Part shown: positions 34,207-43,494 of the stretch, piece after piece | Layout of the letters: the number at the start of each line of letters is the position of its first letter | How positions within the stretch are numbered: position 1 is the first letter of the stretch | Assembly (NCBI RefSeq): GCF_947251865.1 | Contig: NZ_OX366394.1 | Span: 186,001-250,000 of the forward strand | From: Wolbachia endosymbiont (group B) of Protocalliphora azurea | Lineage (GTDB): Bacteria > Pseudomonadota > Alphaproteobacteria > Rickettsiales > Anaplasmataceae | Length of the DNA: 64,000 nt | Reading direction: 5' to 3' | Position numbers and translations under genes: made by a program | Notes under the pieces: generated by a model | What the model was told of the DNA's origin: nothing | The model's input: only the letters and a program-made list of their open reading frames with translations | Databases searched by the model: none

Positions 34207-36159
34207 TACCAAATCACCAGCATGTATATTTTTTCCTTCTTTAACAGGGATATTTTTTATCACCATTTCTGATTCAGCACATATTATATTTTCCATTTTC
34301 ATTGCCTCCACAACAAAGAGAGGTTGTCCTACCTCTACCTGATCTCCAGCATTGACGTGTAATTTAACCAATAAACCGGATATTGGAGATTTTACAGCGT
34401 CTACTGAAATCCCTTCTGTTTTGTTGTTTAGCATTAATTTGCTTAGTTCAGCTACATGAGGTTTCAATACACAACATTTAGCTTTCATACCTGCGTGTCT
34501 TATAAAGTATTTGCTACCTTGTCTTTCTATTTTAAGTGCTATATTGGTATCATCATTAATTGTGATATATAGTAATCTGTAACTTGATTTCCATTTACCC
34601 ACCACGGAGTATTTATTGTGGTTATATACTGTTGTTAATGTGTTATCTTGATACTTTGCATTTACGGAGTACTCATTGTCATCTATTTTCACTATGAATG
34701 CTTCGTCTGTTGACTTACTGTAATACTTTCCCTCATTTTCTAAGTGAACATACAGTGCAGCAAAAATAAATATTTTAATATATTCCTCTGTGATAAAATC
34801 GCCTTGAAACCCACTAGGATAATGGTCTGGAATGAATCTTGTGTGGAGTTTTGCTGCAATAAAGTTTGGATGATGGAAAATGGATTCTAGAAATTCTATA
34901 TTATTTGTTACTCCTTCTATATAACATTCAGACAATGCTTTTTGCATTCTGCTGATTGCTTCTATTCTATCTTTTCCATAGGTTATAATTTTTGCAATCA
35001 TTGAGTCGTAGAACATGCTGATTTCTGAACCGCTAGCTACTCCATCATCTATTCTTACATCATCTGGTTTGTCGTAATATTTGATTCTTCCGCTGGAAGG
35101 AAAAAATCTCTTTGATGGATCTTCAGCGCAAATTCTGCTTTCTATTGCAGAGCCAATAAGTTTAATATCATTCTGACCAAATCTTAATTTTTCTCCGCAA
35201 GAAATTCTGATCATCTCTTCCACTATATCTATTCCAGTGACAAATTCTGTTACTGGATGCTCAACTTGTAATCTCGTATTTACCTCAAGAAAATAGAAGT
35301 TTTGGTTCTTATCTACAACAAACTCGACAGTACCTGCTGAAAAATAATCAACTTGCTTTGCCAAAGAAACACATTGAGCATACATTTTTTGTCTTACTTC
35401 TTCACTAATAAATGGGCTTGGTGTTTCTTCTATTATTTTCTGGTTATTCCTCTGTACCGAGCACTCTCTCTCCCCAAGACACACTATATTGCCGTATTTA
35501 TCTGCTATGATTTGTATTTCAATGTGTCTTGGCAGCTCTATATATTTCTCTATAAAAATACTGCCATCTTTAAAACTTTTCTCTGCTTCATTTGTTGCTG
35601 ATGTAAATGCTAGTTCAATTTCTTTTTTGGAATATACAATTCGCATTCCTTTGCCACCACCACCTGATGCAGCTTTGAGCATAACGGGAAAACCAATCTC
35701 TTCAGCAACGATGGCTGCGTGGGCAGCATCTTCGATCTTACCCATATATCCTGGCACTACATTTACTCCAGCTTTTCTTGCCTCTTCTTTTGCCGTTATT
35801 TTATTGGCTGTAACTTCTATTGTTTCTGCACTTGGACCAATGAAATCTATGTTATGTTTTTCCAGAGCACGGGGAAAATCTGGATTTTCTGCTAAAAACC
35901 CATAGCCAGGATGAACCGCCTCGGCACCTGTTTCAACTGCTACTTCGCATATTTTTTCGATATTTAAGTAACTAAGATAAGCAGGCGAAGGGCCAATGTG
36001 CCTTGACTCATCTGCTTGCTTTACATGCACAGAATTTGCATCTGCATCTGAGTACACAGACACACAAGATATGCCCATCTTGTGCGCAGTTTTGATTATT
36101 CTGCAGGCAATCTCCCCTCTGTTCGCTACTAAAATCTTACTATACTTCTTTCTTATCAT
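34189..36159 (-). CDS. pccA: Propionyl-CoA carboxylase alpha (biotin carboxylase / biotin carrier) subunit
   Basis: A biotin-dependent carboxylase subunit. 656 aa. The biotin carboxylase domain begins [12 protein letters not shown], has an ATP-grasp loop ASGGGGKGM near residues 164-172, and [14 protein letters not shown] with catalytic Glu and Arg. The C-terminal biotinyl domain has EAMKMEN with the biotinylated Lys at 621. Length and the intermediate BT domain suit PccA rather than acetyl-CoA carboxylase AccC, which ends at ~450 aa. Its PccB partner is not in the window. The product, methylmalonyl-CoA, would feed the TCA cycle. Confidence 0.93.
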   Translation of the reverse strand: MIRKKYSKILVANRGEIACRIIKTAHKMGISCVSVYSDADANSVHVKQADESRHIGPSPAYLSYLNIEKICEVAVETGAEAVHPGYGFLAENPDFPRALEKHNIDFIGPSAETIEVTANKITAKEEARKAGVNVVPGYMGKIEDAAHAAIVAEEIGFPVMLKAASGGGGKGMRIVYSKKEIELAFTSATNEAEKSFKDGSIFIEKYIELPRHIEIQIIADKYGNIVCLGERECSVQRNNQKIIEETPSPFISEEVRQKMYAQCVSLAKQVDYFSAGTVEFVVDKNQNFYFLEVNTRLQVEHPVTEFVTGIDIVEEMIRISCGEKLRFGQNDIKLIGSAIESRICAEDPSKRFFPSSGRIKYYDKPDDVRIDDGVASGSEISMFYDSMIAKIITYGKDRIEAISRMQKALSECYIEGVTNNIEFLESIFHHPNFIAAKLHTRFIPDHYPSGFQGDFITEEYIKIFIFAALYVHLENEGKYYSKSTDEAFIVKIDDNEYSVNAKYQDNTLTTVYNHNKYSVVGKWKSSYRLLYITINDDTNIALKIERQGSKYFIRHAGMKAKCCVLKPHVAELSKLMLNNKTEGISVDAVKSPISGLLVKLHVNAGDQVEVGQPLFVVEAMKMENIICAESEMVIKNIPVKEGKNIHAGDLVLDLIS

Positions 36160-36220
36160 CTTATAAGTATACTTTCTTAAGTTAAGAAAGTAAATTTCTA
36201 TATTACTACCTGCAAATACT

Positions 36221-36871
36221 TCACACTGGGGCTAAACCACTATCTAAAAGTTGCATAACATCAGGATCTGTCACTATAGTACTTTCGTTATAGAGGCCAT
36301 ATACTTCATTACATGCCTTAAATAACAGATATGAAGATCCTCCAGAAGCTATTGTTGCTATTGAAGCCAATGCAAGAGATTGAGAAGCCGAAAATAGAAG
36401 ATACAAAGATACACACATAGCGGTAGCACACACTATAGCTCCTACTATATATAAGCATATATGAAACTTCTTATTACATATAAAGCCACATTTTATATCT
36501 GCAATTTGCTTAACTTCCTTCTGCTCTGAAGGATCCAAGAAGTAAAGAGGTGATACTGCCTTATTATCCTTAATATAGCTTTTATCGAGGAGTGCTTCCT
36601 TAATATATTTCTTATTATTCTTAAGTTCCTTTTCTAATCTTTTTACTTCTTCCCAGTCTTTTGCTTTTTCAACCTCAACCCTGGTACTTTCTTCTAAATC
36701 CTTTATGATCTTCTGTAACGCAGATAATAGAAACCCTTTACTTGCTGCTATATGAAATGGGTTTCCATTTTCATCAATTCTATGCTTAGCTACACAAGCA
36801 ACTCTTTCCTTGCAAGAATCGACAAATTTATCCACATCCCCTTTTCTTGCAATTTCAAATAAATTATCCAT
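36221..36871 (-). CDS. Ankyrin-like small protein with C-terminal membrane hairpin
   Basis: A 216-aa protein. Residues 1-60 resemble one or two degenerate ankyrin units (NLFEIARKGDVDKFVDSC, NGNPFHIAASKGFLLSALQKI). A charged helix follows (~60-100). Two hydrophobic segments lie at ~130-180 (ICLYIVGAIVCATAMCVSLYLLF, LALASIATIASGGSSYLLF), then EVYGLYNE. The layout is close to the protein at 44835-45554 (ankyrin units, small-residue hairpin, EVY). Probably Wolbachia-specific; function unknown. Confidence 0.78.
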   Translation of the reverse strand: MDNLFEIARKGDVDKFVDSCKERVACVAKHRIDENGNPFHIAASKGFLLSALQKIIKDLEESTRVEVEKAKDWEEVKRLEKELKNNKKYIKEALLDKSYIKDNKAVSPLYFLDPSEQKEVKQIADIKCGFICNKKFHICLYIVGAIVCATAMCVSLYLLFSASQSLALASIATIASGGSSYLLFKACNEVYGLYNESTIVTDPDVMQLLDSGLAPV

Positions 36872-37022
36872 ATATACACCTCACTGCATTCACTAATATT
36901 AAATTATACAATGCAGTTTGTTAAAAATAAATGTAAATTGATCTTTCAAATTTACTATAGTTCCACGTTGTTGCAAGTACAAATTTTAGTTATCATCGGT
37001 TACGTTATCACAATAGACAAAT

Positions 37023-38375
37023 ATGCCAGGTATAGTCACTAGATTCGCTCCATCACCAACAGGATTTTTACATATTGGAGGAGCTCGCACAGCTTTGTTT
37101 AATTGGCTCTATGCGCAGCGTCATGGTGGCCAGTTTTTACTAAGGATTGAGGATACCGACAGAAAACGTTCAACACAAGAAGCAATTGATGCAATAATGG
37201 ATGGGCTAAAATGGCTTGGAATAAACTATGATGGAGAAATAGTATATCAATCAAAAAGAATAGATAGACATATTGAAGTTGCAAATCTTTTAGTTGAAAA
37301 GGGTAGGGCGTATCATTGTTACTGCCCCGAGAATGAAGTTGCGGAGAAGAAAATAAGAGCAAGGGAAGAAGGAAAAATATATAAGCATAAGTGTACTCAT
37401 TCAACATCAAATGCAGAGCCTGTTGTTCGCTTCAAAGTGCCAGACTCAGAAGATATTGTTGTTGACGATAAAATATACGGCCAAGTTACAATAAGGAGCG
37501 ACCAGCTTGATGACATAGTAATCTTGCGCTCTGACAATACTCCAACATATATTTTTGCTGTAGTGGTTGATGACCATGATGCTGGAATAACCGATATTAT
37601 ACGTGGCTCTGATCATCTCACTAATACCTTCAAGCAATTACTAATATACCAAGCTCTTGATTTTGATGTCCCACGCTTTGCACACGTACCGCTTATTCAT
37701 GGAGAAGACGGGAATAAGTTATCTAAAAGGCATGGTGCAACAAGTGTTTGCGATTATGAAAAGATGGGAATATTGCCACAGGCAATGCGTAATTACTTGC
37801 TAAGACTTGGCTGGAGTCATGGCAACGATGAGATTATTAGCGATGAGCAAGCAATAGAGTGGTTTAATTTAGAAAGCATCGGTCGCTCACCTGCACGGCT
37901 CGATTTCAAAAAACTGGAGCATTTGAATAACCACTATATTAGTAATATGAGCAATGAAGATATTCTGACTCTAATGCTTAGAGAAAATACTCTAACTGAC
38001 AAAAAAAAGGGCTATTTACTGCAGGGACTGACAGAGCTGAAAAAAAGAGCAAACTATCTGACCGAATTATTGGACTTAGCAAAATTTTATATTCAAGTTG
38101 ATTTAAGTGAAGAAGCTCAGCAAATTGTCAAATCTAACCTCAATGTAATTAAGTTACTTGCATCATTTCTTTCGAGTGTAGGTAGTGAAGATTGGAATAA
38201 GAATTTTTTATCTTCTCAGATTAAGGAATTTTCAAAATTACATAATATAAAAATGAGCGATATATACCACTCATTACGCGCTCCAATAACTGGAATAATG
38301 GATGCGCCTGGAATCATCGATATCATGGTAATTCTTGGTAAAGATGAGTGTATAAAAAGATTGCAAGCAATTTAA
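37023..38375 (+). CDS. gltX: Glutamyl-tRNA synthetase
   Basis: A class I synthetase. 450 aa. The HIGH motif is HIGG (residues 17-20, in FAPSPTGFLHIGGARTALFNW) and KMSKS reads KLSKRHGA near residue 240. YCYCPE-like HCYCPENE follows the first half of the fold. Rickettsiales often carry two GluRS genes, one misacylating tRNA-Gln for the GatCAB route; which copy this is cannot be told. The stop is only 13 bases before the promoter of the second MSRIPDT unit. Confidence 0.96.
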   Translation: MPGIVTRFAPSPTGFLHIGGARTALFNWLYAQRHGGQFLLRIEDTDRKRSTQEAIDAIMDGLKWLGINYDGEIVYQSKRIDRHIEVANLLVEKGRAYHCYCPENEVAEKKIRAREEGKIYKHKCTHSTSNAEPVVRFKVPDSEDIVVDDKIYGQVTIRSDQLDDIVILRSDNTPTYIFAVVVDDHDAGITDIIRGSDHLTNTFKQLLIYQALDFDVPRFAHVPLIHGEDGNKLSKRHGATSVCDYEKMGILPQAMRNYLLRLGWSHGNDEIISDEQAIEWFNLESIGRSPARLDFKKLEHLNNHYISNMSNEDILTLMLRENTLTDKKKGYLLQGLTELKKRANYLTELLDLAKFYIQVDLSEEAQQIVKSNLNVIKLLASFLSSVGSEDWNKNFLSSQIKEFSKLHNIKMSDIYHSLRAPITGIMDAPGIIDIMVILGKDECIKRLQAI

Positions 38376-38387
38376 ATAAAAAATTGC

Positions 38388-38416
38388 TTGACAGACTCTA
38401 GTAGCTTCATTATAGT
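38388..38416 (+). promoter_or_regulatory. Promoter of MSRIPDT unit, copy 2
   Basis: Perfect TTGACA (38388-38393), 17-bp spacer and TATAGT (38411-38416), among the best promoter matches in the window. Confidence 0.7.
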
Positions 38417-38422
38417 GGAGAA

Positions 38423-38543
38423 TGAAGATTTTTTAGGATCCAAAATCTATCTTCACCTGCAGGTTTTTTCACCAAATAATCAAATTTCAGCAAAAAATAT
38501 ATAAGTTTATTTTTGCTAGCTCTTTATTCATATAGGAGGGTTT
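38423..38543 (+). ncRNA. Leader of the MSRIPDT unit, copy 2
   Basis: About 120 bases from the expected transcript start to the tiny ORF. Contains the block CAAAATCTATCTTC followed by the perfect palindrome ACCTGCAGGT (38455-38464), aligned with GTCTGCAGAC of copy 1. The 3' part of the leader is AT-rich and not conserved until the Shine-Dalgarno AGGAGG. Confidence 0.4.
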
Positions 38544-38567
38544 ATGTCTAGAATTCCTGATACTTGA
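38544..38567 (+). CDS. Seven-codon ORF MSRIPDT, copy 2
   Basis: ATG TCT AGA ATT CCT GAT ACT TGA behind AGGAGG with a 4-base spacing. It encodes the same peptide as 18690-18713 with synonymous third-base differences and a different stop. Past the stop, similarity goes on through a palindrome GGCGCC, which copy 1 has as GGTACC, and CTATGGTTTT. No larger gene follows; a weak GGC-T7-GCC-T7 hairpin near 38648-38668 could end the transcript. Confidence 0.5.
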   Translation: MSRIPDT

Positions 38568-38744
38568 CTTTTATTTTTAAGTTAAAAAAACAATTGGCGC
38601 CTATGGTTTTCACATTAAATCATTTTAAATTGTTAAAGTTAATACGGGCTTTTTTTGCCTTTTTTTATTGGTATTTTTTTCATATTTTATTATATCATTA
38701 TACTGTGGTACCATATAGACTTCAGTTTCATGATAAGGGGAGCA

Positions 38745-38823
38745 GGCTCCGTCTCAGCTATGGAATTAAAAAATGACTATGCATAAGATCTAATGGTGTG
38801 TCTAATCTATAGATAATTTTTTG
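38745..38823 (+). repeat. ~80-bp duplicated segment, copy A
   Basis: GCTCCGTCT, CAGCTATGG, ATTAAA, AATGAC and TGCATAAGATCTAAT occur in the same order here and at 39965-40041, with small indels. The two copies flank hsp20 and the inverted-repeat element. Confidence 0.65.
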
Positions 38824-38837
38824 TATTGCTAAGTTAA

Positions 38838-39186
38838 TATTTTACATATCTGTTCAGTAAAGTGGCAAAAAAGACAACTAAATGAGTGTCATGAAAGTAG
38901 CTTACACGTAGCTGTAGGAATTTCATTTTTTAAGGTAAATTACACAGCAAATATTGTCATTCAAGTACTGTAATTCCAGCTTCTATAATGTCATGCCAGT
39001 GCTCGACACTGGCATCGAGCAAAATTTATCACAAACAAGACAACATTTTCAATTAAAAAATCAGTGTCTGGGTGCTAAGATGACACCTTCATAAGGGAGC
39101 CAGCATCAGCTACTTTCATGACACTCATTTAGTTGTCTTTTCTCGTTTACCTTATTTTGCCACTCTGCTGAACAGATATTAAAATA
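38838..39186. mobile_element. MITE-like element with ~60-70 bp terminal inverted repeats
   Basis: The left arm 38838-38902 and the right arm 39108-39186 are inverted copies over their whole length: TATTTTA, ATATCTGTTCAG, GTGGCAAAA, then GACAACTAAATGAGTGTCAT and GAAAGTAGCT. The right arm has an insert of about 14 bases. The ~200-bp core holds CCAGTGCTCGACACTGG-type palindromes (38990-39020) and no ORF. A partial copy of the right arm lies at 63541-63611. It looks like a non-autonomous transposable element; no transposase is present here. Confidence 0.65.
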
Positions 39187-39224
39187 GCAAGCCTCAAGGT
39201 CAGAAGCCTGCTATTACTTACTGA

Positions 39225-39680
39225 TTACTTTACATCAATTTTCTTGATGTGTTTCTCTGATTTAGGTATGGTTACATGCAATACCCCATCTAAAAAGTTG
39301 GCAGATACCTTATCTTGCTCTACATTTGTTGGAAGTTGAATAGATCTATAGAAAGAACCATAGTACCTTTCTTTGTGGTAAAACTGCTTATCTTTTGATT
39401 CATTATCACATGTTTTTTCACCCTTCACTATTAAGTTATCGCCAGATATACTAATGTCTATGCTTTCTTTAGGAATACCTGGTAACTCTAATGATAGGCA
39501 ATAGCTTTCCTTTGTTTCATAAAGGTCACAAACTGGTAGTAGGCTACTGCCTCTTTTAGAAAGCTCTGGGTTCCATCCTGTAAAGAAGCTATCAAATATG
39601 TCATCAACGGCTCTTTGTAACCCTCTTACACTAAAATTATCACGATTATTGTTTTTATTTAAATGAACTATATTACTCAT
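39225..39680 (-). CDS. Small heat shock protein (Hsp20 / alpha-crystallin)
   Basis: An ATP-independent holdase chaperone. 151 aa. N-terminal arm, then the alpha-crystallin domain from ~residue 45 (LPVCDLYETKESYCLSLELPGIPKESIDISISGDNLIVKGEK, in the usual order) and the family end SANFLDGVLHVTIPKS. AAGGAGGT sits 5 bases before the ATG, an unusually strong ribosome site. An 18-bp dyad lies about 70 bases upstream. Confidence 0.95.
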   Translation of the reverse strand: MSNIVHLNKNNNRDNFSVRGLQRAVDDIFDSFFTGWNPELSKRGSSLLPVCDLYETKESYCLSLELPGIPKESIDISISGDNLIVKGEKTCDNESKDKQFYHKERYYGSFYRSIQLPTNVEQDKVSANFLDGVLHVTIPKSEKHIKKIDVK

Positions 39681-39744
39681 GTTGTACCTCCTTTTACTAA
39701 TACATGCATTACATAATCACTCCACTTATTAATTTCAATCCTAA

Positions 39745-39762
39745 ATCTAAAATTTTTTAGAT
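39745..39762. promoter_or_regulatory. Dyad upstream of hsp20
   Basis: ATCTAAAA, two bases, TTTTAGAT: a perfect 8-bp inverted repeat on the coding-strand side of hsp20. It could be a repressor site or a hairpin in a long leader; there is no direct evidence for either. Confidence 0.3.
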
Positions 39763-39964
39763 GCGAAAAATTTTCCCCGTTTACTATAACTTGATTATGA
39801 GAAAAAATCTTATTTGGATTACCACGAGTAGTTCTATAAACTAGATTAACTGTAAAAAAGGGCAAGTGTATGCAAATTTATTACTTCTCTTTCCACTTCC
39901 ACAATCAAACAATTTTGAATGTTTCTTATTTGACTTGCCAACAATGAGAATTGGTATAACTGCT

Positions 39965-40041
39965 AGCTCCGTCTTTCAGCTATGGCATTAAACAATGACA
40001 TGCATAAGATCTAATAATATGTATAATTTATAAATAATTTT
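39965..40041 (+). repeat. ~80-bp duplicated segment, copy B
   Basis: The partner of 38745-38823. It ends right before the pdxJ ribosome site TGAGGTAAA, so it forms the immediate upstream region of pdxJ. Confidence 0.65.
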
Positions 40042-40052
40042 TGAGGTAAATT

Positions 40053-40760
40053 GTGAAATTGGGCGTTAATATTGATCACGTTGCAACCCTTCGCAACGCA
40101 CGTGGAGCTTCTTATCCAGATCCATTAAAAGCAGCAAAAATAGCTATTGATGCTGGAGCAGATTTTATCACCGTACACTTACGAGAAGACAGAAGGCATA
40201 TCAGAGATGAGGATGTATTCAATCTAAAACAAAACATTAGCACTGAGTTGAACCTTGAAATTGCAGCTACGGAAGAAATGCTCAAAATAGCAAAAGAAGT
40301 AAAACCCTATTCGATTTGTATAGTACCAGAAAAAAGAGAAGAATTAACAACCGAAGGTGGCCTGAATATCGTGAATATGCACAGTAAACTTTCTGGTATA
40401 ATAGAGGAAATGCATAGCTTTGACATAAAAGTCTCACTGTTTATCGATCCAAATATTAATCAACTAAAATATCTTGAGAAGCTAGAAAGAAAGCCTGACA
40501 TAATAGAAATTCACACAGGGGATTACTGTGATAATCCATCAGAAGAAAAATTAAAACTTATTACTAACTCTGCAGAATACATTAATAAGCTAGGAGTAGA
40601 ATGCCACGCAGGGCATGGCATAAATTATAAACATGCTAAAAGAATAAAAGAAATACCTCACATCTCAGCTCTTAATATAGGCCATTCTTTAATCAGCGAG
40701 GCTATATTTCATGGCTTACATAGTGTAACTAAAAAGATGAAAATGACAATATCTAAGTAG
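40053..40760 (+). CDS. pdxJ: Pyridoxine 5'-phosphate synthase
   Basis: The TIM-barrel enzyme that condenses 1-deoxyxylulose 5-phosphate with 3-amino-2-oxopropyl phosphate to form pyridoxine 5'-phosphate. 235 aa, normal. Start is GTG at 40053 behind TGAGGTAAATT; it gives the conserved [18 protein letters not shown]-terminus (His9 region). [21 protein letters not shown] and [11 protein letters not shown] follow, all catalytic blocks. Convergent with HU, with one base between stops. Confidence 0.96.
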   Translation: MKLGVNIDHVATLRNARGASYPDPLKAAKIAIDAGADFITVHLREDRRHIRDEDVFNLKQNISTELNLEIAATEEMLKIAKEVKPYSICIVPEKREELTTEGGLNIVNMHSKLSGIIEEMHSFDIKVSLFIDPNINQLKYLEKLERKPDIIEIHTGDYCDNPSEEKLKLITNSAEYINKLGVECHAGHGINYKHAKRIKEIPHISALNIGHSLISEAIFHGLHSVTKKMKMTISK

Positions 40761-40761
40761 C

Positions 40762-41064
40762 TTATACTTTCTCTTTGATATTTAAAGTACTTGAAAGAGC
40801 TTGACTTGCTTTAAACCTTACTCTTTTCTTTTCAGGAACGGTCATAATCTCACCATTTTGAGGATTACGGCATTGTCTTTCCTTACTTATAGCAGTAGAG
40901 AATGTCCCTATTCCATGCAAACGTATTTCACCTTTACGATTTAGATCGTTCTTGATTGTTTCCATAAAAATATCATGAATCTTACTCAAACTAGCTTTTG
41001 TTATATCTATACCTTGACTAGAGCACTCTTGACTCAGTTGGTTTACTATATCTTCTTTACTCAT
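40762..41064 (-). CDS. HU/IHF-family DNA-binding protein
   Basis: A 100-aa histone-like nucleoid protein. The N-terminal helical dimerisation part is MSKEDIVNQLSQECSSQGIDI; the beta-arm is RLHGIGTFSTAISKERQCRNPQNGEIMTVPEKKRVRFKAS with the RNPQ...P tip that inserts into DNA. It cannot be assigned to HU or IHF alpha/beta with certainty. Proteins of this family compact and bend DNA. Confidence 0.92.
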   Translation of the reverse strand: MSKEDIVNQLSQECSSQGIDITKASLSKIHDIFMETIKNDLNRKGEIRLHGIGTFSTAISKERQCRNPQNGEIMTVPEKKRVRFKASQALSSTLNIKEKV

Positions 41065-41209
41065 AAATTACCTTAATATTGAAAAATTACATAAACAGCA
41101 TATTATGCTAATACCAATAGTCAACTAAATTCGTCATAAAAAGAGAAAATGTCATAAAACCTTGTAAGAACTTGTATAATATTTACAAAAAAATACCATT
41201 ATGAAACAA

Positions 41210-41647
41210 TTATCTCTTAGAAAACTGACATTTTTTCCGAGCTTTATGTTGACCATATTTCTTACGCTCAACAACACGTGAATCTCTAGTTAGGAATCCA
41301 CCCTTACGTAATATAGAGTGTAGATCTTGACTTATACTACTTAAAGCTCTGCTTATTCCATGAGCTAAGGCACCTGCTTGGCCAGATAGTCCTCCACCTT
41401 TTACAGTTGCAAACACATCATACCTATCTAACATAGAAGTTACTATGAATGGCGCTTTAATCATTTGACACACTGATTCTCTTTTAAAATAAGAAATTAA
41501 ATCATCTTTTTTATTAACACTAAATTTTCCACTTCCTGGCTTTATCCATACTCTTGCTACAGATTCTTTCCTTCGACCTGTGGCATATGAACGACCAAGT
41601 GAGTCAATCATTGCCTTTTTTGGCTGATCATTATTATTTATTTTCAC
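41210..41647 (-). CDS. rpsI: 30S ribosomal protein S9
   Basis: 145 aa with a short N-terminal extension, then [18 protein letters not shown] and the C-terminal basic tail [17 protein letters not shown] that reaches the P-site tRNA. Follows rplM by 11 bases, the universal L13-S9 operon. Confidence 0.97.
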   Translation of the reverse strand: MKINNNDQPKKAMIDSLGRSYATGRRKESVARVWIKPGSGKFSVNKKDDLISYFKRESVCQMIKAPFIVTSMLDRYDVFATVKGGGLSGQAGALAHGISRALSSISQDLHSILRKGGFLTRDSRVVERKKYGQHKARKKCQFSKR

Positions 41648-41658
41648 TTTTTACTCCA

Positions 41659-42117
41659 TTATTTCTTATTTTTACGATTTAAAGAGGCAAAATCTATTTT
41701 TTCAGGTTGCTGTCCTTGATGCTTATGTTCTGAACCAGAATAAACATACAAATTTTCAAACCGTCTACGTGCCATAGGACCATCATCAAGCATTCTTTTT
41801 ACTGCCATTTTTATCACACGCTCAGGGAATTTACCATTTAAAATATTATCTGGAGTAGTTTTCTTTAAACCACCAGAATAACCTGTATGCCTATAGTAGA
41901 TTTTATCTTTAAGTTTCTTTCCGGTAAAATGTACCTTTTCTGCATTAACAATAATTACATTATCTCCACAATCCATATGAGGTGTGTATTCAGGCTTATG
42001 CTTTCCACGCAATAGCGCTGCTACAAACGCTGCAAGCCTTCCTACTACTAATCCTTCTGCATCTATAACAAGCCATTTTTTATCGACTTGTTTCTCTTTT
42101 AAGAAAAAAGTTTTCAT
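41659..42117 (-). CDS. rplM: 50S ribosomal protein L13
   Basis: 152 aa. Family blocks [59 protein letters not shown] and the [25 protein letters not shown] end. First gene of the L13-S9 operon, with its own promoter. Confidence 0.97.
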   Translation of the reverse strand: MKTFFLKEKQVDKKWLVIDAEGLVVGRLAAFVAALLRGKHKPEYTPHMDCGDNVIIVNAEKVHFTGKKLKDKIYYRHTGYSGGLKKTTPDNILNGKFPERVIKMAVKRMLDDGPMARRRFENLYVYSGSEHKHQGQQPEKIDFASLNRKNKK

Positions 42118-42140
42118 ATATCAATACATAACAGTAGATT

Positions 42141-42170
42141 ATGATACACTGAGTTGCTTGATAGTGTCAA
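42141..42170 (-). promoter_or_regulatory. Promoter for rplM-rpsI
   Basis: TTGACA (42170-42165), 18-bp spacer and TATCAT (42146-42141), 24 bases before the rplM start. Confidence 0.6.
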
Positions 42171-42248
42171 CAACATTAGTTACAACATTAGTTATTGATT
42201 ATTAAAGTAATTTATGCTAATAACTTAAACAACATGCTAGAAAGCAAA

Positions 42249-43484
42249 ATGTTTCGATTGATTATTATACTTATAATTGCTTTTGGTACTATAGGTTGCT
42301 ATGCAATCGATTTGGAAGAAGCCATAAGCAAAGCTATCAAAAACAGCTCAAAAATAAAGTCTCAGTTTTACCAATATAAGAGTGCTGAAAAACAGCTGAA
42401 ATCTTCTGGATTGGCTGGATTTTTACCTGACATTAATTTACAATATAATTTCGATAGTAATTTTAATATTATTAACGATCGACAAAACTCTGGAAAGCGT
42501 CTAACATTAAGCCAAAGAATAATAGACGGTGGGGGCACTTTTGCTACATTTAGCCGATCAAGTCATCTTCTTAAAGCAGCAAAAATTAGATTTCAGCAGT
42601 CAAAGCAAGAAGTTGCACTCAGCGCTGTGAAAGCATATGTTAATGTTTTACAAAAGGCAGAAATATTAAAACTGAGAGAACATAAAGAACGTGTTTCTTT
42701 AGAACATTTGTCAGCTATGAAAAAACGCTTTTCTCTTGGAGAAGTTACTAATGCTGAGGTTTTATTCGCAAAAGCAAAATTTTCATCTTCTATATCCAAA
42801 AGAGTTGATGCTGAAGGTGAATTAAAGCTCGCTAATATTGCTTACTATCATTTAATTGGTGAAGATGCTGATAATCTTCACGAGACTAATGGTAAACTAC
42901 CTTCTATACCAGAATTAAATGAATGTTTACAATTAGCAAAAACTAATAACTTGTCCCTAAAAGCAGCAGTTTATCAAAAAAGAGCAGCCGGAATGGAAGT
43001 GATCGCTGAAACTTCCAAGTGGCTTCCTTCTTTGAATCTAAGCGCAAGTAAAAATTTTGGAAAGGACAATATAAAATTGGACACGTTACTAGAAAATGTG
43101 AATGTTGTCTTTACTCTTGATATTCCGATCTTTAAAAGAGGAGTTAATGTTTTTGGTGTTAGTAGAGCTAAAATGGATGCAAAACAATCCACTTACGATT
43201 ATTACGAAGCAGTAAAAAATATAGAACAAGCAGTTATAAATGCTTGGAATAACGTGCTGACAGCAAAAGCTATTATTAAAGCAAGTCAAGAAGCAGAAAA
43301 AGCAGCAGCTTTAGCATTGGAAGGAGTTGCGCAAGAAGTAAACTTAAATTTAAAGAGCACAATTGATCTTTTGGATACTGAAGATGAACTATTTAAAGCA
43401 CGTTCCGATCTAATTCAGGCAAAAAGCAATTATGTAATTAGTGTTTACAACTTGCTTTTTATGATAAATAGTATAAACCTTTAA
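42249..43484 (+). CDS. tolC: TolC family outer-membrane efflux / type I secretion protein
   Basis: A ~411-aa trimeric outer-membrane duct. I start it at ATG 42249, because MFRLIIILIIAFGTIGCYA is then a good signal peptide (cleavage after CYA). Longer readings from 42195 put charged residues ahead of it. Two OEP repeats follow: DLEEAISKAIKNSSKIKSQ..., ARGEV-like FSLGEVTNAEVLFAKAKFS near the middle, and SLNLSASKNFG with VFTLDIPIFKRG in the second half, ending in KSTIDLLDTEDELFKARSDLIQAKSNYVISVYNLL. It would pair with type I exporters or efflux pumps. popZ-like and rlmE follow closely. Confidence 0.93.
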   Translation: MFRLIIILIIAFGTIGCYAIDLEEAISKAIKNSSKIKSQFYQYKSAEKQLKSSGLAGFLPDINLQYNFDSNFNIINDRQNSGKRLTLSQRIIDGGGTFATFSRSSHLLKAAKIRFQQSKQEVALSAVKAYVNVLQKAEILKLREHKERVSLEHLSAMKKRFSLGEVTNAEVLFAKAKFSSSISKRVDAEGELKLANIAYYHLIGEDADNLHETNGKLPSIPELNECLQLAKTNNLSLKAAVYQKRAAGMEVIAETSKWLPSLNLSASKNFGKDNIKLDTLLENVNVVFTLDIPIFKRGVNVFGVSRAKMDAKQSTYDYYEAVKNIEQAVINAWNNVLTAKAIIKASQEAEKAAALALEGVAQEVNLNLKSTIDLLDTEDELFKARSDLIQAKSNYVISVYNLLFMINSINL

Positions 43485-43494
43485 ATTTAATGGT

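Larger units (their letters stand above)
39681..40052. other. Gap between hsp20 and pdxJ
   Basis: Holds the hsp20 upstream dyad (39745-39762) and copy B of the ~80-bp duplication (39965-40041). A 62-codon minus-strand reading frame is open across 39677-39865 but lacks an RBS and any recognisable composition, so I do not call it a gene. Confidence 0.5.

Noticed and set aside
38564-38776. 70-codon plus-strand frame after the second MSRIPDT ORF
   Set aside because: Hydrophobic AT-rich translation with no RBS, running into the duplicated ~80-bp segment; not conserved with copy 1.
39677-39865. 62-codon minus-strand frame upstream of hsp20
   Set aside because: No RBS or recognisable features, and it covers the hsp20 leader, its dyad and Shine-Dalgarno.
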